Origin: Synechococcales cyanobacterium S06
Lineage (GTDB): Bacteria > Cyanobacteriota > Cyanobacteriia > Cyanobacteriales > JAABRE01
Length of the DNA stretch: 53,099 nucleotides
Assembly: GCA_011391125.1 (NCBI GenBank)
Contig: JAABRE010000032.1
Span: 1 to 53,099, forward strand
Reading direction: 5' to 3'
The notes below the pieces were generated by a model, which searched no databases, was not told the DNA's origin, and worked only from the letters and a program-made list of their open reading frames with translations. A program made the position numbers and the translations under genes. Of this stretch, positions 17,062 through 24,794 are shown in pieces; the first letter of the stretch is position 1, and each line of letters starts with the position of its first letter.

Positions 17062-17760
17062 ATGGAAACATCAAACTTAGCTTTAGAAACCTCTCGACCT
17101 TTTTTAACTTGGCAAGTAATTTTGAAATGGGGAAAAGACCACTATCGCGAACGCAATTTTAACAAAGATGAACGTATCCCCACTCGTCCTGGTTTATTAT
17201 ATTTAGTGGAAAAAGGAGCAGTAAGAATAGTAGGAGAAACCCAAGAAAGTCCTCTCAATAAATATAATAAAAATACCGTAATTTCTAACTCCGAAAACGA
17301 AAAAGATGAAGCTTTTTTAGGTTTTATGGTGGGTGGAGAACCCTTTGAAATTGTCGTTAAAGCTCCCTATAATATTCAAGCATACTCTCATGTTGATAAT
17401 ACATCTGTTATTTGGTTATATTGGCAGGATATTGATAATTGGCCTCATTTTAAAGGCGAAGTTTTTGAAGCTTTTCGTCGTCAACATCAGCGGAAATTAC
17501 TTTGGTTAAGTGTGTTAGGCCAAAAACATACCATCGATCGCCTTTTTGGTTTTCTTACTCTTTTAATTGAGGAATATGGAGCACCTTACAACCATGGTTA
17601 TCGTCTCCCCTATCCCTTAACTCACGCTCAAATTGGCTCGGCGATTGGTTCAACCCGCGTCACAGTCACCCGTTTAATGGGAAAATTGCGCCAAATGGGC
17701 TTAATTAGCATCGAGGAAGACGGTTTAATTTGTCTCCCCAATCTTTCAGTTAATAATTGA
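17062..17760 (+). CDS. Crp/Fnr-family transcriptional regulator
   Basis: The 232-residue product has a cyclic-nucleotide-binding-like beta roll (about 20-145) with an unusual Asn/Lys-rich insertion near residues 65-80. A long dimer helix and a C-terminal helix-turn-helix follow: LTHAQIGSAIGSTRVTVTRL, whose GSTRVTVTR recognition helix resembles that of NtcA. The N-terminal domain does not match NtcA, so I do not call it that. The cAMP-binding RxS phosphate cassette is not evident. It may regulate the divergent DALR gene or itself. Confidence 0.88.
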   Translation: METSNLALETSRPFLTWQVILKWGKDHYRERNFNKDERIPTRPGLLYLVEKGAVRIVGETQESPLNKYNKNTVISNSENEKDEAFLGFMVGGEPFEIVVKAPYNIQAYSHVDNTSVIWLYWQDIDNWPHFKGEVFEAFRRQHQRKLLWLSVLGQKHTIDRLFGFLTLLIEEYGAPYNHGYRLPYPLTHAQIGSAIGSTRVTVTRLMGKLRQMGLISIEEDGLICLPNLSVNN

Positions 17761-17773
17761 TAATTATTAATTG

Positions 17774-18196
17774 TTAATTATCCATTGTTAATTGTAACGC
17801 CTTTTTTTTCATTAATTGAAAAATATTATAAAAACCATTGGCACGAGAAGGAGTTAAACTGACATCTAAACCAGTTTCTTGGATAAAATCGGGAGTAACT
17901 TGTAAAATTTCCGCCGGAGTTAAGCCATTTAAACCCTCAATTAATAAGGCAACTAATCCCTTTACTAATTGGGCATCTGAGTCCCCTTGATAAATAATTT
18001 TATCCTCATTTAATTGAGCAATAATATATACTTGAGACACACAACCATGAACTTTATTTTCGGGAATTTTTACTTCTTCTGGTAATTCTGACAATTTTTT
18101 TCCATACCAGAGGAGTTGTTCATAACGTTGTTTCGGATTAGTATGTCTTTTAAATTTATCGACTATACGTTTTAAATTTGGTGGTAAAGATGTCAT
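17774..18196 (-). CDS. sufE: SufE-family cysteine desulfurase activator
   Basis: A 140-residue protein that accepts persulfide sulfur from the SufS cysteine desulfurase for Fe-S cluster assembly. The acceptor Cys is in KVHGCVSQVYI (C52), and the C-terminal half has the typical SRANGFYNIFQLMKKKAL block. Length is normal. It is convergent with the Crp/Fnr gene, 13 bp between stops. No suf operon genes are adjacent. Confidence 0.95.
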   Translation of the reverse strand: MTSLPPNLKRIVDKFKRHTNPKQRYEQLLWYGKKLSELPEEVKIPENKVHGCVSQVYIIAQLNEDKIIYQGDSDAQLVKGLVALLIEGLNGLTPAEILQVTPDFIQETGLDVSLTPSRANGFYNIFQLMKKKALQLTMDN

Positions 18197-18236
18197 AATT
18201 TGAGATTATTAATTGATACTTATTTTGACTTGCGAA

Positions 18237-18686
18237 ATGAATAAAAAATTAGTTCAAGGAATTTTAGCCGCAATTTTTATTATACTACTAACGGCCTGTG
18301 GTACAACCACTCCCCCGACGGAATTAGCCCCCAGTGGGGACATTGTTGAAAAGGCGATCGCCCTGCAATTACAACAAACCAGCAGCAGTCTCAGTCAACA
18401 ACTTGAGTTAACTACGCCAAAGTTAACTATTAGTAATATTAATGTTAACAAATTAGAGCCAATTTTTATTGCGGAATTACCAGCTTATCATTTAGTAGGT
18501 ACATATAATTTAACCATGAAGTTTTCTCGTCAAAAAGTTAAGTTAAAAAATGATCCTTTTGAGATATATTTACAAAGACAAACTGAGGGAAAAACATGGC
18601 GTTTATTAAGAAAAAAAATCACAGATTCAGGGAATAAAATTGAATGGTTAAGTTATTTAATACCTCAATCTGAACCAGAATCTTAA
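18237..18686 (+). CDS. Putative lipoprotein, unknown function
   Basis: From the ATG at 18237 the product is 149 residues and begins MNKKLVQGILAAIFIILLTA followed by CGTT, a clear lipobox (LTAC) for diacylglyceryl attachment. The open frame extends upstream to a TTG at 18213, but those residues spoil the signal peptide. The mature part has a probable mixed alpha/beta fold with no motif I know. It is divergent from sufE by 40 bp and overlaps the convergent MEKHLA gene by 4 bp. Confidence 0.75.
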   Translation: MNKKLVQGILAAIFIILLTACGTTTPPTELAPSGDIVEKAIALQLQQTSSSLSQQLELTTPKLTISNINVNKLEPIFIAELPAYHLVGTYNLTMKFSRQKVKLKNDPFEIYLQRQTEGKTWRLLRKKITDSGNKIEWLSYLIPQSEPES

Positions 18687-19153
18687 CTTTTTAAAAATGT
18701 CCATTGGGGATAAGTTGCGGCTTGTCCACAATAGTTATTTTCATTATCTATTACATTCCAAACTGTGACATTTTCAATCCTAAAAAGTTTACCTGATTTA
18801 GAAATTCTAATTCCCTGAAAATTCTCAATATAGCCCTTATCTTTCACTTCCTGTAACATTTTTTCCCTAACTTCTCTTACGTCAGGGATAGCAGATTCTC
18901 GGGAAGGAAGTTGGGTGATTTGCTCCCAATTCATTTCCCATAAATTTTGAGCAGTAAGATTAGCATAATTAAAAATTGGAGGAGTTTCTGTACCATGGGA
19001 TACCACCACAAAAGATGCTAAAAATAAAGTTTGTGATTCGTCAATTTTATTCCCATTTCTCGGAATTAATTGTTTACCTAAAAGTTGCTCATAACTATTT
19101 AAAATTAGCTGACACCAGTTAACTATTTTTTCTTGTTGCCAAATTTTTGTCAT
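18683..19153 (-). CDS. MEKHLA-domain protein
   Basis: The 156-residue protein matches the MEKHLA family, a PAS-like fold found in cyanobacteria and at the C-terminus of plant HD-ZIP III factors. Diagnostic stretches are IFNYANLTAQNLWEMNWEQI and TQLPSRESAIPDVREVREKM. The C-terminal part (GKLFRIENVTVWNVIDNENN YCGQAA) forms the second half of the PAS-type sheet. A ligand- or light-sensing role is possible, but none is shown. It overlaps the lipoprotein gene end to end by 4 bp. Confidence 0.82.
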   Translation of the reverse strand: MTKIWQQEKIVNWCQLILNSYEQLLGKQLIPRNGNKIDESQTLFLASFVVVSHGTETPPIFNYANLTAQNLWEMNWEQITQLPSRESAIPDVREVREKMLQEVKDKGYIENFQGIRISKSGKLFRIENVTVWNVIDNENNYCGQAATYPQWTFLKS

Positions 19154-19176
19154 CTTTAATAAGGTTTTAATTAGGT

Positions 19177-19279
19177 TATCGCATTTTCTGATAAGTGTTA
19201 TATATCCCTCACCCCCTCACCCCCACCAACCAAAGGGAGAGGGGGAAAAAGAGGTAAAATATCAAGTAAAAATGCTATA
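19177..19279. repeat. Family D MITE-like element
   Basis: The left end TATCGCATTTTCTGAT and right end ATCAAGTAAAAATGCTATA are imperfect inverted repeats. The core again reads CCCTCACCCC...AAAGGGAGAGGGGG. It occupies most of the spacer between the MEKHLA gene and the epimerase gene, so the epimerase promoter must lie in or just after it. Confidence 0.75.
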
Positions 19280-19333
19280 ATTGTTCAAAATTATTATATA
19301 ATAATTATCGTTAAATGTTAATAGTTTTTTAAG

Positions 19334-20164
19334 ATGAAAATTGCAATCATTGGTTGTGGTTACGTTGGTCAATCTGTGGCACGTTTGTGGCAAAAAAAGG
19401 GTCATTTTCTAACAGTTACTACCACTACTCCTGAAAAAAAAGCCTCCCTTGAAAATATTGCCAATCAAGTAATCGTGATGACAGGAAATGATTTAGAATC
19501 CCTTAATCAAGTGTGTGAAAATCAAGACGTGATTCTGTTATGTATTGGGGCAAAAAATCGCAATAGTTACAGGGAAACTTATTTAGAAACTGCACAAAAT
19601 TTAACCAAAGTTTTAGCGAATAATTCGACAGTAAAACAGTTAATTTATACCGGAAGTTACTCAATTTTAGGAGATCAAAAAGGAGTTTGGACAGATGAAA
19701 CTGCGACTCCTGCTCCTACCAATGAAAATAGTCAAATATTATTAGAAACTGAGCAGGTTTTATTAACACAAAATAACCCAAATGTCAAGGTTTGTATTTT
19801 ACGTCTAGGAGGAATTTATGGACCAGGTCGAACAATTTTAAGAATATTTCAAAGTTGGGCCGGTACGACTCAAAATGGCAACGGCGAAGATTACAGCAAC
19901 TGGACACATTTAGATGATATTGTGAACGGTTTAGACTTTGCCAAAAACGAACAATTAGAAGGTATTTATAACTTAGTTCATGATACACCAATGCAAAGAA
20001 AGGAAATATTAGAAAAACTGTGTAGAATTCATAATTTACCAGAAGTTAACTGGAATACCTCAGATTCTCAAATGTATCCCTACAATACTCGTTTATCAAA
20101 TCAGAAAATAAAGGATCAAGGTTATCAATTTATACACCCCGAAATTATTTTAGAATTAACCTAA
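19334..20164 (+). CDS. NAD(P)-dependent epimerase/dehydratase-like protein (YeeZ-like SDR)
   Basis: An atypical extended short-chain dehydrogenase of 276 residues. The Rossmann motif is MKIAIIGCGYVGQSVARLW (GxGxxG), followed by a variable dinucleotide pocket, then LIYTGSYSILGD and RLGGIYGPGR, the usual substrate-side landmarks of the family. The canonical YxxxK is replaced by a weakly conserved region, as in YeeZ relatives, so the reaction is uncertain. The gene stands alone between two family D repeats. Confidence 0.82.
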   Translation: MKIAIIGCGYVGQSVARLWQKKGHFLTVTTTTPEKKASLENIANQVIVMTGNDLESLNQVCENQDVILLCIGAKNRNSYRETYLETAQNLTKVLANNSTVKQLIYTGSYSILGDQKGVWTDETATPAPTNENSQILLETEQVLLTQNNPNVKVCILRLGGIYGPGRTILRIFQSWAGTTQNGNGEDYSNWTHLDDIVNGLDFAKNEQLEGIYNLVHDTPMQRKEILEKLCRIHNLPEVNWNTSDSQMYPYNTRLSNQKIKDQGYQFIHPEIILELT

Positions 20165-20191
20165 AGAGGAGGGTGGACATTTTTGATTAAA

Positions 20192-20296
20192 TATAGCATT
20201 TTCAGATTAAATGAGATACAACCCCTCACCCCCCTACCCCCCTCATCCCAAAGGGAGAGGGGGAAAAGAGTCCTCATAAATTTGGCAAGTGCTATA
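20192..20296. repeat. Family D MITE-like element
   Basis: Ends TATAGCATTTTCAGATT and GGCAAGTGCTATA are inverted repeats flanked by A/T. The core is CCCCTCATCCCAAAGGGAGAGG. It lies between the convergent epimerase and bestrophin genes. Confidence 0.75.
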
Positions 20297-20349
20297 TTTA
20301 AAACATAATAATTAATATTTCAAAAAATGCCACCTTAGAAATTATATTG

Positions 20350-21249
20350 TCAACTATTATTCCAATGTTTAACAGTAGGAGGAAGACTAATTAAATCATT
20401 AATATTACGTTCCATTGTTTGGCAAATTGCATCTAAAGGCAAGTCATTGGGGTCATGGCCAAAAGGATTTTCAATTTCAATTCCGATGGCCTCAATACCA
20501 AAAATTGTAAAGCTAATTGTACCAACTAAAATACCAGTCCACCAACCTAATTGATTAACAATTTGAAACGGTAAAGTTAGACAATAGATTAAGATTAATT
20601 GCTTTATATGAATGGAATAAGCCAACGGAATCGGAGTCCTTAAAATCCTTTCACAACCTCCTAAACAATCTACCATGGTATCTAATAACTTTACCATGGC
20701 AATTAATTGATAATTATTAAGGTAATTTTTTTCCGATTGTTTCTGCAAATAATCACCAATCCAAAAAGCAATTTCTAAGGGAGGATGATTCATGTTTTCA
20801 AGTTTTTTAAACCATTCTTCTGGCATTAATTTGTTTAAGTCTTCGTTAAGAATTTCAGTTCTTAAATGTAACTTGGTTGCTACAGCAAAAGCGACTAATA
20901 AACGCAAAACTTTAATTTTTTCGTCTCTATCTTCAGGAGTGTTTTCAATAACTGTTACCCAAATTGTACGAGATAAATTTCGCACCGTATTAACCAAAGT
21001 GCCCCAAATTTTTCTTCCTTCCCAAAATCGTTCATAAGCAGTATTTGTCCTAAAAACTAATAATAAACCTAAGACAATACTAGGAACTAAAGTACTTAAA
21101 ATTGGTAACGAAACGGGGAATTTAAAGTAGTATAAAATCGAAATTAATTGCCCAAATAAAGCGCAAAATATCACCTTGGACAAAATTGAAGGAATTACCG
21201 AATATTCCCATTGTAACAGCACTGAAAACCACGTTTTTTTTTCATCCAT
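20350..21249 (-). CDS. Bestrophin-family anion channel
   Basis: The 299-residue membrane protein belongs to the bestrophin/UPF0187 family; in cyanobacteria and algae such channels carry chloride or bicarbonate across photosynthetic membranes. The signature LLLVFRTNTAYERFWEGRKI is in the first third, preceded by two helices, and a second pair of helices follows near residues 215-255. The gene overlaps the upstream GNAT gene by 8 bp, indicating translational coupling. Ion selectivity cannot be predicted. Confidence 0.9.
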   Translation of the reverse strand: MDEKKTWFSVLLQWEYSVIPSILSKVIFCALFGQLISILYYFKFPVSLPILSTLVPSIVLGLLLVFRTNTAYERFWEGRKIWGTLVNTVRNLSRTIWVTVIENTPEDRDEKIKVLRLLVAFAVATKLHLRTEILNEDLNKLMPEEWFKKLENMNHPPLEIAFWIGDYLQKQSEKNYLNNYQLIAMVKLLDTMVDCLGGCERILRTPIPLAYSIHIKQLILIYCLTLPFQIVNQLGWWTGILVGTISFTIFGIEAIGIEIENPFGHDPNDLPLDAICQTMERNINDLISLPPTVKHWNNS

Positions 21250-21736
21250 AAATTTTTTTACCTAAAATAATTAAATCCCTGTCTATGTGATCAAGTTCTG
21301 CTATTTTAGGAAAATGTCCCCAAGTTTCAAAACCGAACTTTTTAAATAGGTTTAAACTCGGTTGATTATGACCAAAAATAAAACCTAACACTGTTTTAAT
21401 TTTTAATTTTGGACAGTTGTTTAGACCCTCTTCTAACATTTGAGAGCCAATTTTTTGACCACGAAAATTACCATCAACATAAAGACTAATTTCGGCGGTA
21501 TATTGATATGCTAAACGGCCATAAAAATCCTGAAAACTTAACCAAGCAATTACTTGATTATTATGTATCTTAACAAAAATTGGACGAGTTTCTGGATTAT
21601 GTGCTAAAAACCAATTTAAGCGAGATTCCACCGAAACGGGAGTTAAATCGGCGGTGACTAGGCGCGAGGCAATGGTAGAGTTATAAATATTGACAATGGC
21701 GGGTAAATCGTCTTGCTTTGCCAATCTAATGGTCAT
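21242..21736 (-). CDS. GNAT-family N-acetyltransferase (phosphinothricin acetyltransferase-like)
   Basis: The 164-residue enzyme has the acetyl-CoA-binding signature DGNFRGQKIGSQMLEEGL (R/QxxGxG/A type), and its N-terminus MTIRLAKQDDLPAIVNIYNS is that of the PAT-like subgroup. FGHNQPSLNLFKKFGFETWG is the family's C-terminal block. Substrate unknown; relatives acylate amino acid analogues such as methionine sulfone. Its stop lies inside the start of the bestrophin gene. A 28-bp palindrome is upstream. Confidence 0.9.
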   Translation of the reverse strand: MTIRLAKQDDLPAIVNIYNSTIASRLVTADLTPVSVESRLNWFLAHNPETRPIFVKIHNNQVIAWLSFQDFYGRLAYQYTAEISLYVDGNFRGQKIGSQMLEEGLNNCPKLKIKTVLGFIFGHNQPSLNLFKKFGFETWGHFPKIAELDHIDRDLIILGKKIYG

Positions 21737-21761
21737 TTTAGTTATCAGTTATCAGTTAACA

Positions 21762-21789
21762 GTAGGGGTTAACGGCCGTTAACCCCTAC
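21762..21789. repeat. Perfect 28-bp palindrome upstream of the GNAT gene
   Basis: GTAGGGGTTAACGG is followed directly by its exact reverse complement. It lies 26 bp upstream of the GNAT start codon, next to TTATCAGTTAACAG repeats, and could form a hairpin in the leader. It looks like a dispersed palindromic repeat; a regulator-binding site is possible but unsupported. Confidence 0.7.
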
Positions 21790-21968
21790 ACAGCAGAAGG
21801 ATAAATTATAATGGTATTATCCCTTAAAAAGGGAAAATTAGATAATAATTATGATTTGTTTATAAATATTAAAAAGAGAAAATAAAAAAACTGTTAGCTT
21901 TAATTCATGGTTAACAGATAAAAAATCTACAGTTTGGAAAGCAATTAGACAAAACAGTGCTAATTGTT

Positions 21969-21991
21969 CATACTCCTCTGAGAGGAGTATG
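21969..21991 (-). terminator. Hairpin after the lmo0937-type gene
   Basis: CATACTCCTCT and AGAGGAGTATG form a perfect 11-bp stem with a one-base centre, 6 bp past the stop of the small membrane-protein gene. No T-run follows on the minus strand, so it is a possible transcript end or stabiliser rather than a certain terminator. Confidence 0.5.
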
Positions 21992-21997
21992 AATAAA

Positions 21998-22147
21998 TTA
22001 CCGTCCCCGTATAAATAAGTTGTAAACAATGCCAATTAAGATTAAAACTAAAAGCAGGTGGATTAAGCTACCGCCAATGTTAAAGGAGAATCCTAATAAC
22101 CAGAGAATCAAAAGCACAACAAGGATCGTCCAAGCGAAATCTAACAT
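21998..22147 (-). CDS. lmo0937-family small membrane protein
   Basis: A 49-residue protein, MLDFAWTILVVLLILWLLGF followed by SFNIGGSLIHLLLVLILIGI and VYNLFIRGR: two short membrane helices joined by a glycine-containing turn and a basic C-terminus. The start ATG at 22147 has a strong AAGGAGGG ribosome-binding site. Proteins of this family are commonly encoded with stress proteins. It is the last gene of the minus-strand CsbD/BON island. Function unknown; probably membrane protection under osmotic or envelope stress by association. Confidence 0.82.
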   Translation of the reverse strand: MLDFAWTILVVLLILWLLGFSFNIGGSLIHLLLVLILIGIVYNLFIRGR

Positions 22148-22268
22148 AATTCCCTCCTTAATTTGAGATAAAAGTGATCAAAATTCAGTCGCTGGTAAAA
22201 AATGGTGACATCCACAAAAGTGGATGTTTAAATGTTTTTTTTAAAATCAGTTTTTGTTTAATTTGTTT

Positions 22269-22742
22269 TTAATTGAGCTGATCTCGAACACTGTCTTTCA
22301 CATCTTCGACTGCATTGCGAGCTTGACTTTCGACTTGTTTAGCTTTGCCAACAACTTGATCTTTGCGATTACCCGTCATATTTCCGATCGCCTCTTGAGC
22401 TTTACCTTCCATGTTTTTGGTAACAGCTTTTGTTCTTCCTTGTAACTCAACATTGTCTTTTACATCTTCGGCCGCATTACGAACTTGACTTTCGACTTGT
22501 TTGGCTTTTCCCATGATCTGATCTTGGGGATCACCAGTAATGTTACCGATCGCTTCTTGAACCTTGCCTTCAACATTTTTACTAAAGGCTGAACCTCGAT
22601 TCATGGTTGCAATGTGTGCCGCAGGGGCTGTGGTAGCTGCCCAACTATTGGCTGTGCCAAAATCAAAAGCGATAGTAATGGCAAGCATGATGGTTAAAAT
22701 CATGGTGAGAAAAAATTTACGAATGGGTTGAAGTGAAATCAT
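22269..22742 (-). CDS. Exported protein with two CsbD-like repeats
   Basis: From ATG 22742 (GGAG nine bases upstream) the product is 157 residues. The open frame runs five codons further to a TTG that I reject. An N-terminal signal (KFFLTMILTIMLAITIAFDF...SWAA) is followed by two CsbD-type units, each with the KNVEGKVQEAIGNITGDPQD / KNMEGKAQEAIGNMTGNRKD core, KAKQVESQ and RNA-EDVKD helices. CsbD proteins are general-stress proteins of unknown mechanism and are normally cytosolic, so export is unusual. It is a tandem paralogue of the next gene upstream. Confidence 0.8.
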   Translation of the reverse strand: MISLQPIRKFFLTMILTIMLAITIAFDFGTANSWAATTAPAAHIATMNRGSAFSKNVEGKVQEAIGNITGDPQDQIMGKAKQVESQVRNAAEDVKDNVELQGRTKAVTKNMEGKAQEAIGNMTGNRKDQVVGKAKQVESQARNAVEDVKDSVRDQLN

Positions 22743-22911
22743 TTTTTTGAACTCCAAAAAAGAATTTAATAGATTAATGAAATAGGGATAATTAATTGGT
22801 TAATGACTAGGCCAACTTTAAGGAAAAAGTATTGCCTATAAAATCTCAGATATCAGCGTATCTGATTTAAGCCTTCAAAGTAGCCTTAAAGCACTCTAGT
22901 TTTTGATGATG

Positions 22912-23316
22912 CTATTTAGTCGGTGATTCCCAGTTGAAGGTATCACGAACTCCACTTTCGATATCTTTTATAGCCTCACGGTCTTCTTTTTGGGCTTGCT
23001 TAGTTTTTTCACTAGGTTTATAGTTGGGATTCTGAATGCTGTTATCCATCCCTTCTAAAGTTTCAGCTTTAAATTGATTGGGTTCTTCAATGGTCTGCTC
23101 TTGGGGCTCTCCGGTTATATTACCGATCGCTTCTTGAACCTTGCCCTCAACATTTTTCGTAAATGCTTCGACTCGATTCATGGTTGCCATGTGTGCCGGG
23201 GCTGTGGTAGCAGCCCAACTATTGGCGATGCCAAAATCAAAAGCGATGGTAATGGCAAGCATGATGGTTAAAATCATGGTGTGAAAAAATTTACGAATGG
23301 GTTGAAGTGAAATCAT
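22912..23316 (-). CDS. Exported CsbD-like protein with degenerate second half
   Basis: From ATG 23316 the product is 134 residues. Its first 75 residues, signal peptide included, are almost identical to those of the gene at 22269-22742. The first CsbD core (KNVEGKVQEAIGNITGEPQE) is intact, but the remainder (QTIEEPNQFKAETLEGMDNS onward) is a divergent polar tail with no second CsbD core. The upstream sequences are also duplicated (CTCCAAAAAAGAATTTAATAG after both starts on the plus strand). This is a recent duplication with later divergence. Confidence 0.78.
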   Translation of the reverse strand: MISLQPIRKFFHTMILTIMLAITIAFDFGIANSWAATTAPAHMATMNRVEAFTKNVEGKVQEAIGNITGEPQEQTIEEPNQFKAETLEGMDNSIQNPNYKPSEKTKQAQKEDREAIKDIESGVRDTFNWESPTK

Positions 23317-23543
23317 TTTTTTGAACTCCAAAAAAGAATTTAATAGATCAATTAAACATGAATGCGAAACTAGATTATTTCATTATCAGGGGTGGAACTT
23401 GCTTCTTTAAGCGTAGTAATTGGTAAAAGAACTCACTTGTTGAATTAATTTCCATGAAATAACCTTGATTTTGAATTGACTTATAATGCTGAGATAGTTC
23501 TGATCGGCCTTGGGAAACCCTTAGTTATTAACAGGAAATAGTT

Positions 23544-24008
23544 TTATGGCTTCACGACAGCTTTTACCATAACGGTCTTAACGCCTTTAATTTCCATGGC
23601 CAATGGTTTAATTTTATCGAGTTGCTCCTGTGTTTTTACCACCCCGGATACCGTAACCTGATCATTTTCAGCGGCCACCGTGAGCTTACCACCGGGAATA
23701 TTAGCCTCTAGCTTACTACGCACTTCACTAGCCAAATCTCCCTCAGTACGTTCTTGGGGATCGCCTCCCATATTATTGCGCTGCTCTCGCGCTCGGATAT
23801 CATCATCTAGCTGCTCTCGGCGAGTTTCACTTTCAGCATCATCTTGGGTAGTTTTACGATTTTCTGCTGTCGAAACTTCCCCATTTTTATCTGTGGAATT
23901 GGGAGCATCCGATGCCGTTTTAAAGTCGCTGCAAGCCGATATTGTTGTCATCAACAAGATGCTAAACAGTAAGGGCAAGGTGCAACTTATTCGAAAAATC
24001 TTATTCAT
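23544..24008 (-). CDS. BON-domain lipoprotein
   Basis: The 154-residue protein starts with a lipoprotein signal (LLFSILLMTTISAC, lipobox ISAC) and a charged, disordered linker rich in Asp, Glu and Arg. It ends in one BON domain (about 88-154: LASEVRSKLEANIPGGKLTV, NDQVTVSGVV, IKGVKTVMVKAVVKP). BON domains bind membranes or phospholipids and occur in osmotic-shock proteins such as OsmY. AAGGAGGAGAAC precedes the ATG. Its BON core resembles that of the gene at 24795-25616. Confidence 0.85.
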   Translation of the reverse strand: MNKIFRISCTLPLLFSILLMTTISACSDFKTASDAPNSTDKNGEVSTAENRKTTQDDAESETRREQLDDDIRAREQRNNMGGDPQERTEGDLASEVRSKLEANIPGGKLTVAAENDQVTVSGVVKTQEQLDKIKPLAMEIKGVKTVMVKAVVKP

Positions 24009-24065
24009 GTTCTCCTCCTTAACCGTAGTTAAGTCGTTATTCGGATCAACTCAGACCTCAATTTT

Positions 24066-24695
24066 CTAATTCCGTAGCTCATAAGCAGAAACTTTTTTTG
24101 TCTCCGTCGGCACTGATTCCTTCGGGACATCATAGGTTTGCCATTCCTGAATACCATGATGATTGAAAATTGACTCTGCCAAGGTGAGCTCATCTTCTGA
24201 CCCTTCGACAATGACTAGATAATCCCCCTGAGCCAGGCGATCGCTATAGACTTTAGCCCGATCTCCAGGGATACCTAACCCCACCAGTCCACCGGCCAAA
24301 CTACCGGCGATACCACCGATAACTCCGCCAGAAATAGTGGAAACTAAAGCCGTGGCCGCCGCACCGGCCAGCATCACTGGCCCGACACCAGGGATCGCTA
24401 AAGCCCCCAGACCAACTAATAAACCAGTGAAACCCCCTAAAGTGATACCAGCCATAGCTCCATCGGCAGCTTTTTCCCCAGCTTTATTGTCCTTAATCTG
24501 TACATTATTCTCGTTACTGATATCGGCAAGGGTATTACTGGTATTAGCTCCGGTAACTTCTGTATAATTCTCAATGTCACGGCCGACGACGGAAACTTGA
24601 TCCATCACAAAGTTATTGTCTTTTAATTCATGCAGAGCCAGTTCAGTTGCTTGATAACTCGAAAATGTACCAACGGCAAATTTTTTGTAAATCAT
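24066..24695 (-). CDS. General stress protein, YflT/GsiB-17M-like with glycine-rich membrane segment
   Basis: The 209-residue protein begins MIYKKFAVGTFSSYQATELA and VSVVGRDIENY, the fold of the YflT/heat-induced stress family. The middle (about 78-150) is a glycine/alanine-rich hydrophobic region (AGITLGGFTGLLVGLGALAI, GGVIGGIAGSLAGGLVGLGI) likely to insert in a membrane. A second half-domain ends with DYLVIVEGSEDELTLAESIF. Start ATG follows AGGAGAAAACC. It sits inside the CsbD/BON island, consistent with a stress role. Confidence 0.78.
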   Translation of the reverse strand: MIYKKFAVGTFSSYQATELALHELKDNNFVMDQVSVVGRDIENYTEVTGANTSNTLADISNENNVQIKDNKAGEKAADGAMAGITLGGFTGLLVGLGALAIPGVGPVMLAGAAATALVSTISGGVIGGIAGSLAGGLVGLGIPGDRAKVYSDRLAQGDYLVIVEGSEDELTLAESIFNHHGIQEWQTYDVPKESVPTETKKVSAYELRN

Positions 24696-24794
24696 GGTTT
24701 TCTCCTAAAAAATTATTAATTTTTTATTGGTTAAATTTGTTAGCCAGATTTTTTCAATGTGCTAATTATGATGATCACCATTAACAGCGACCTG

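Noticed and set aside
17062-17760. Annotation of the Crp/Fnr protein as NtcA
   Set aside because: Only the helix-turn-helix resembles NtcA; the N-terminal sensor and overall sequence differ.
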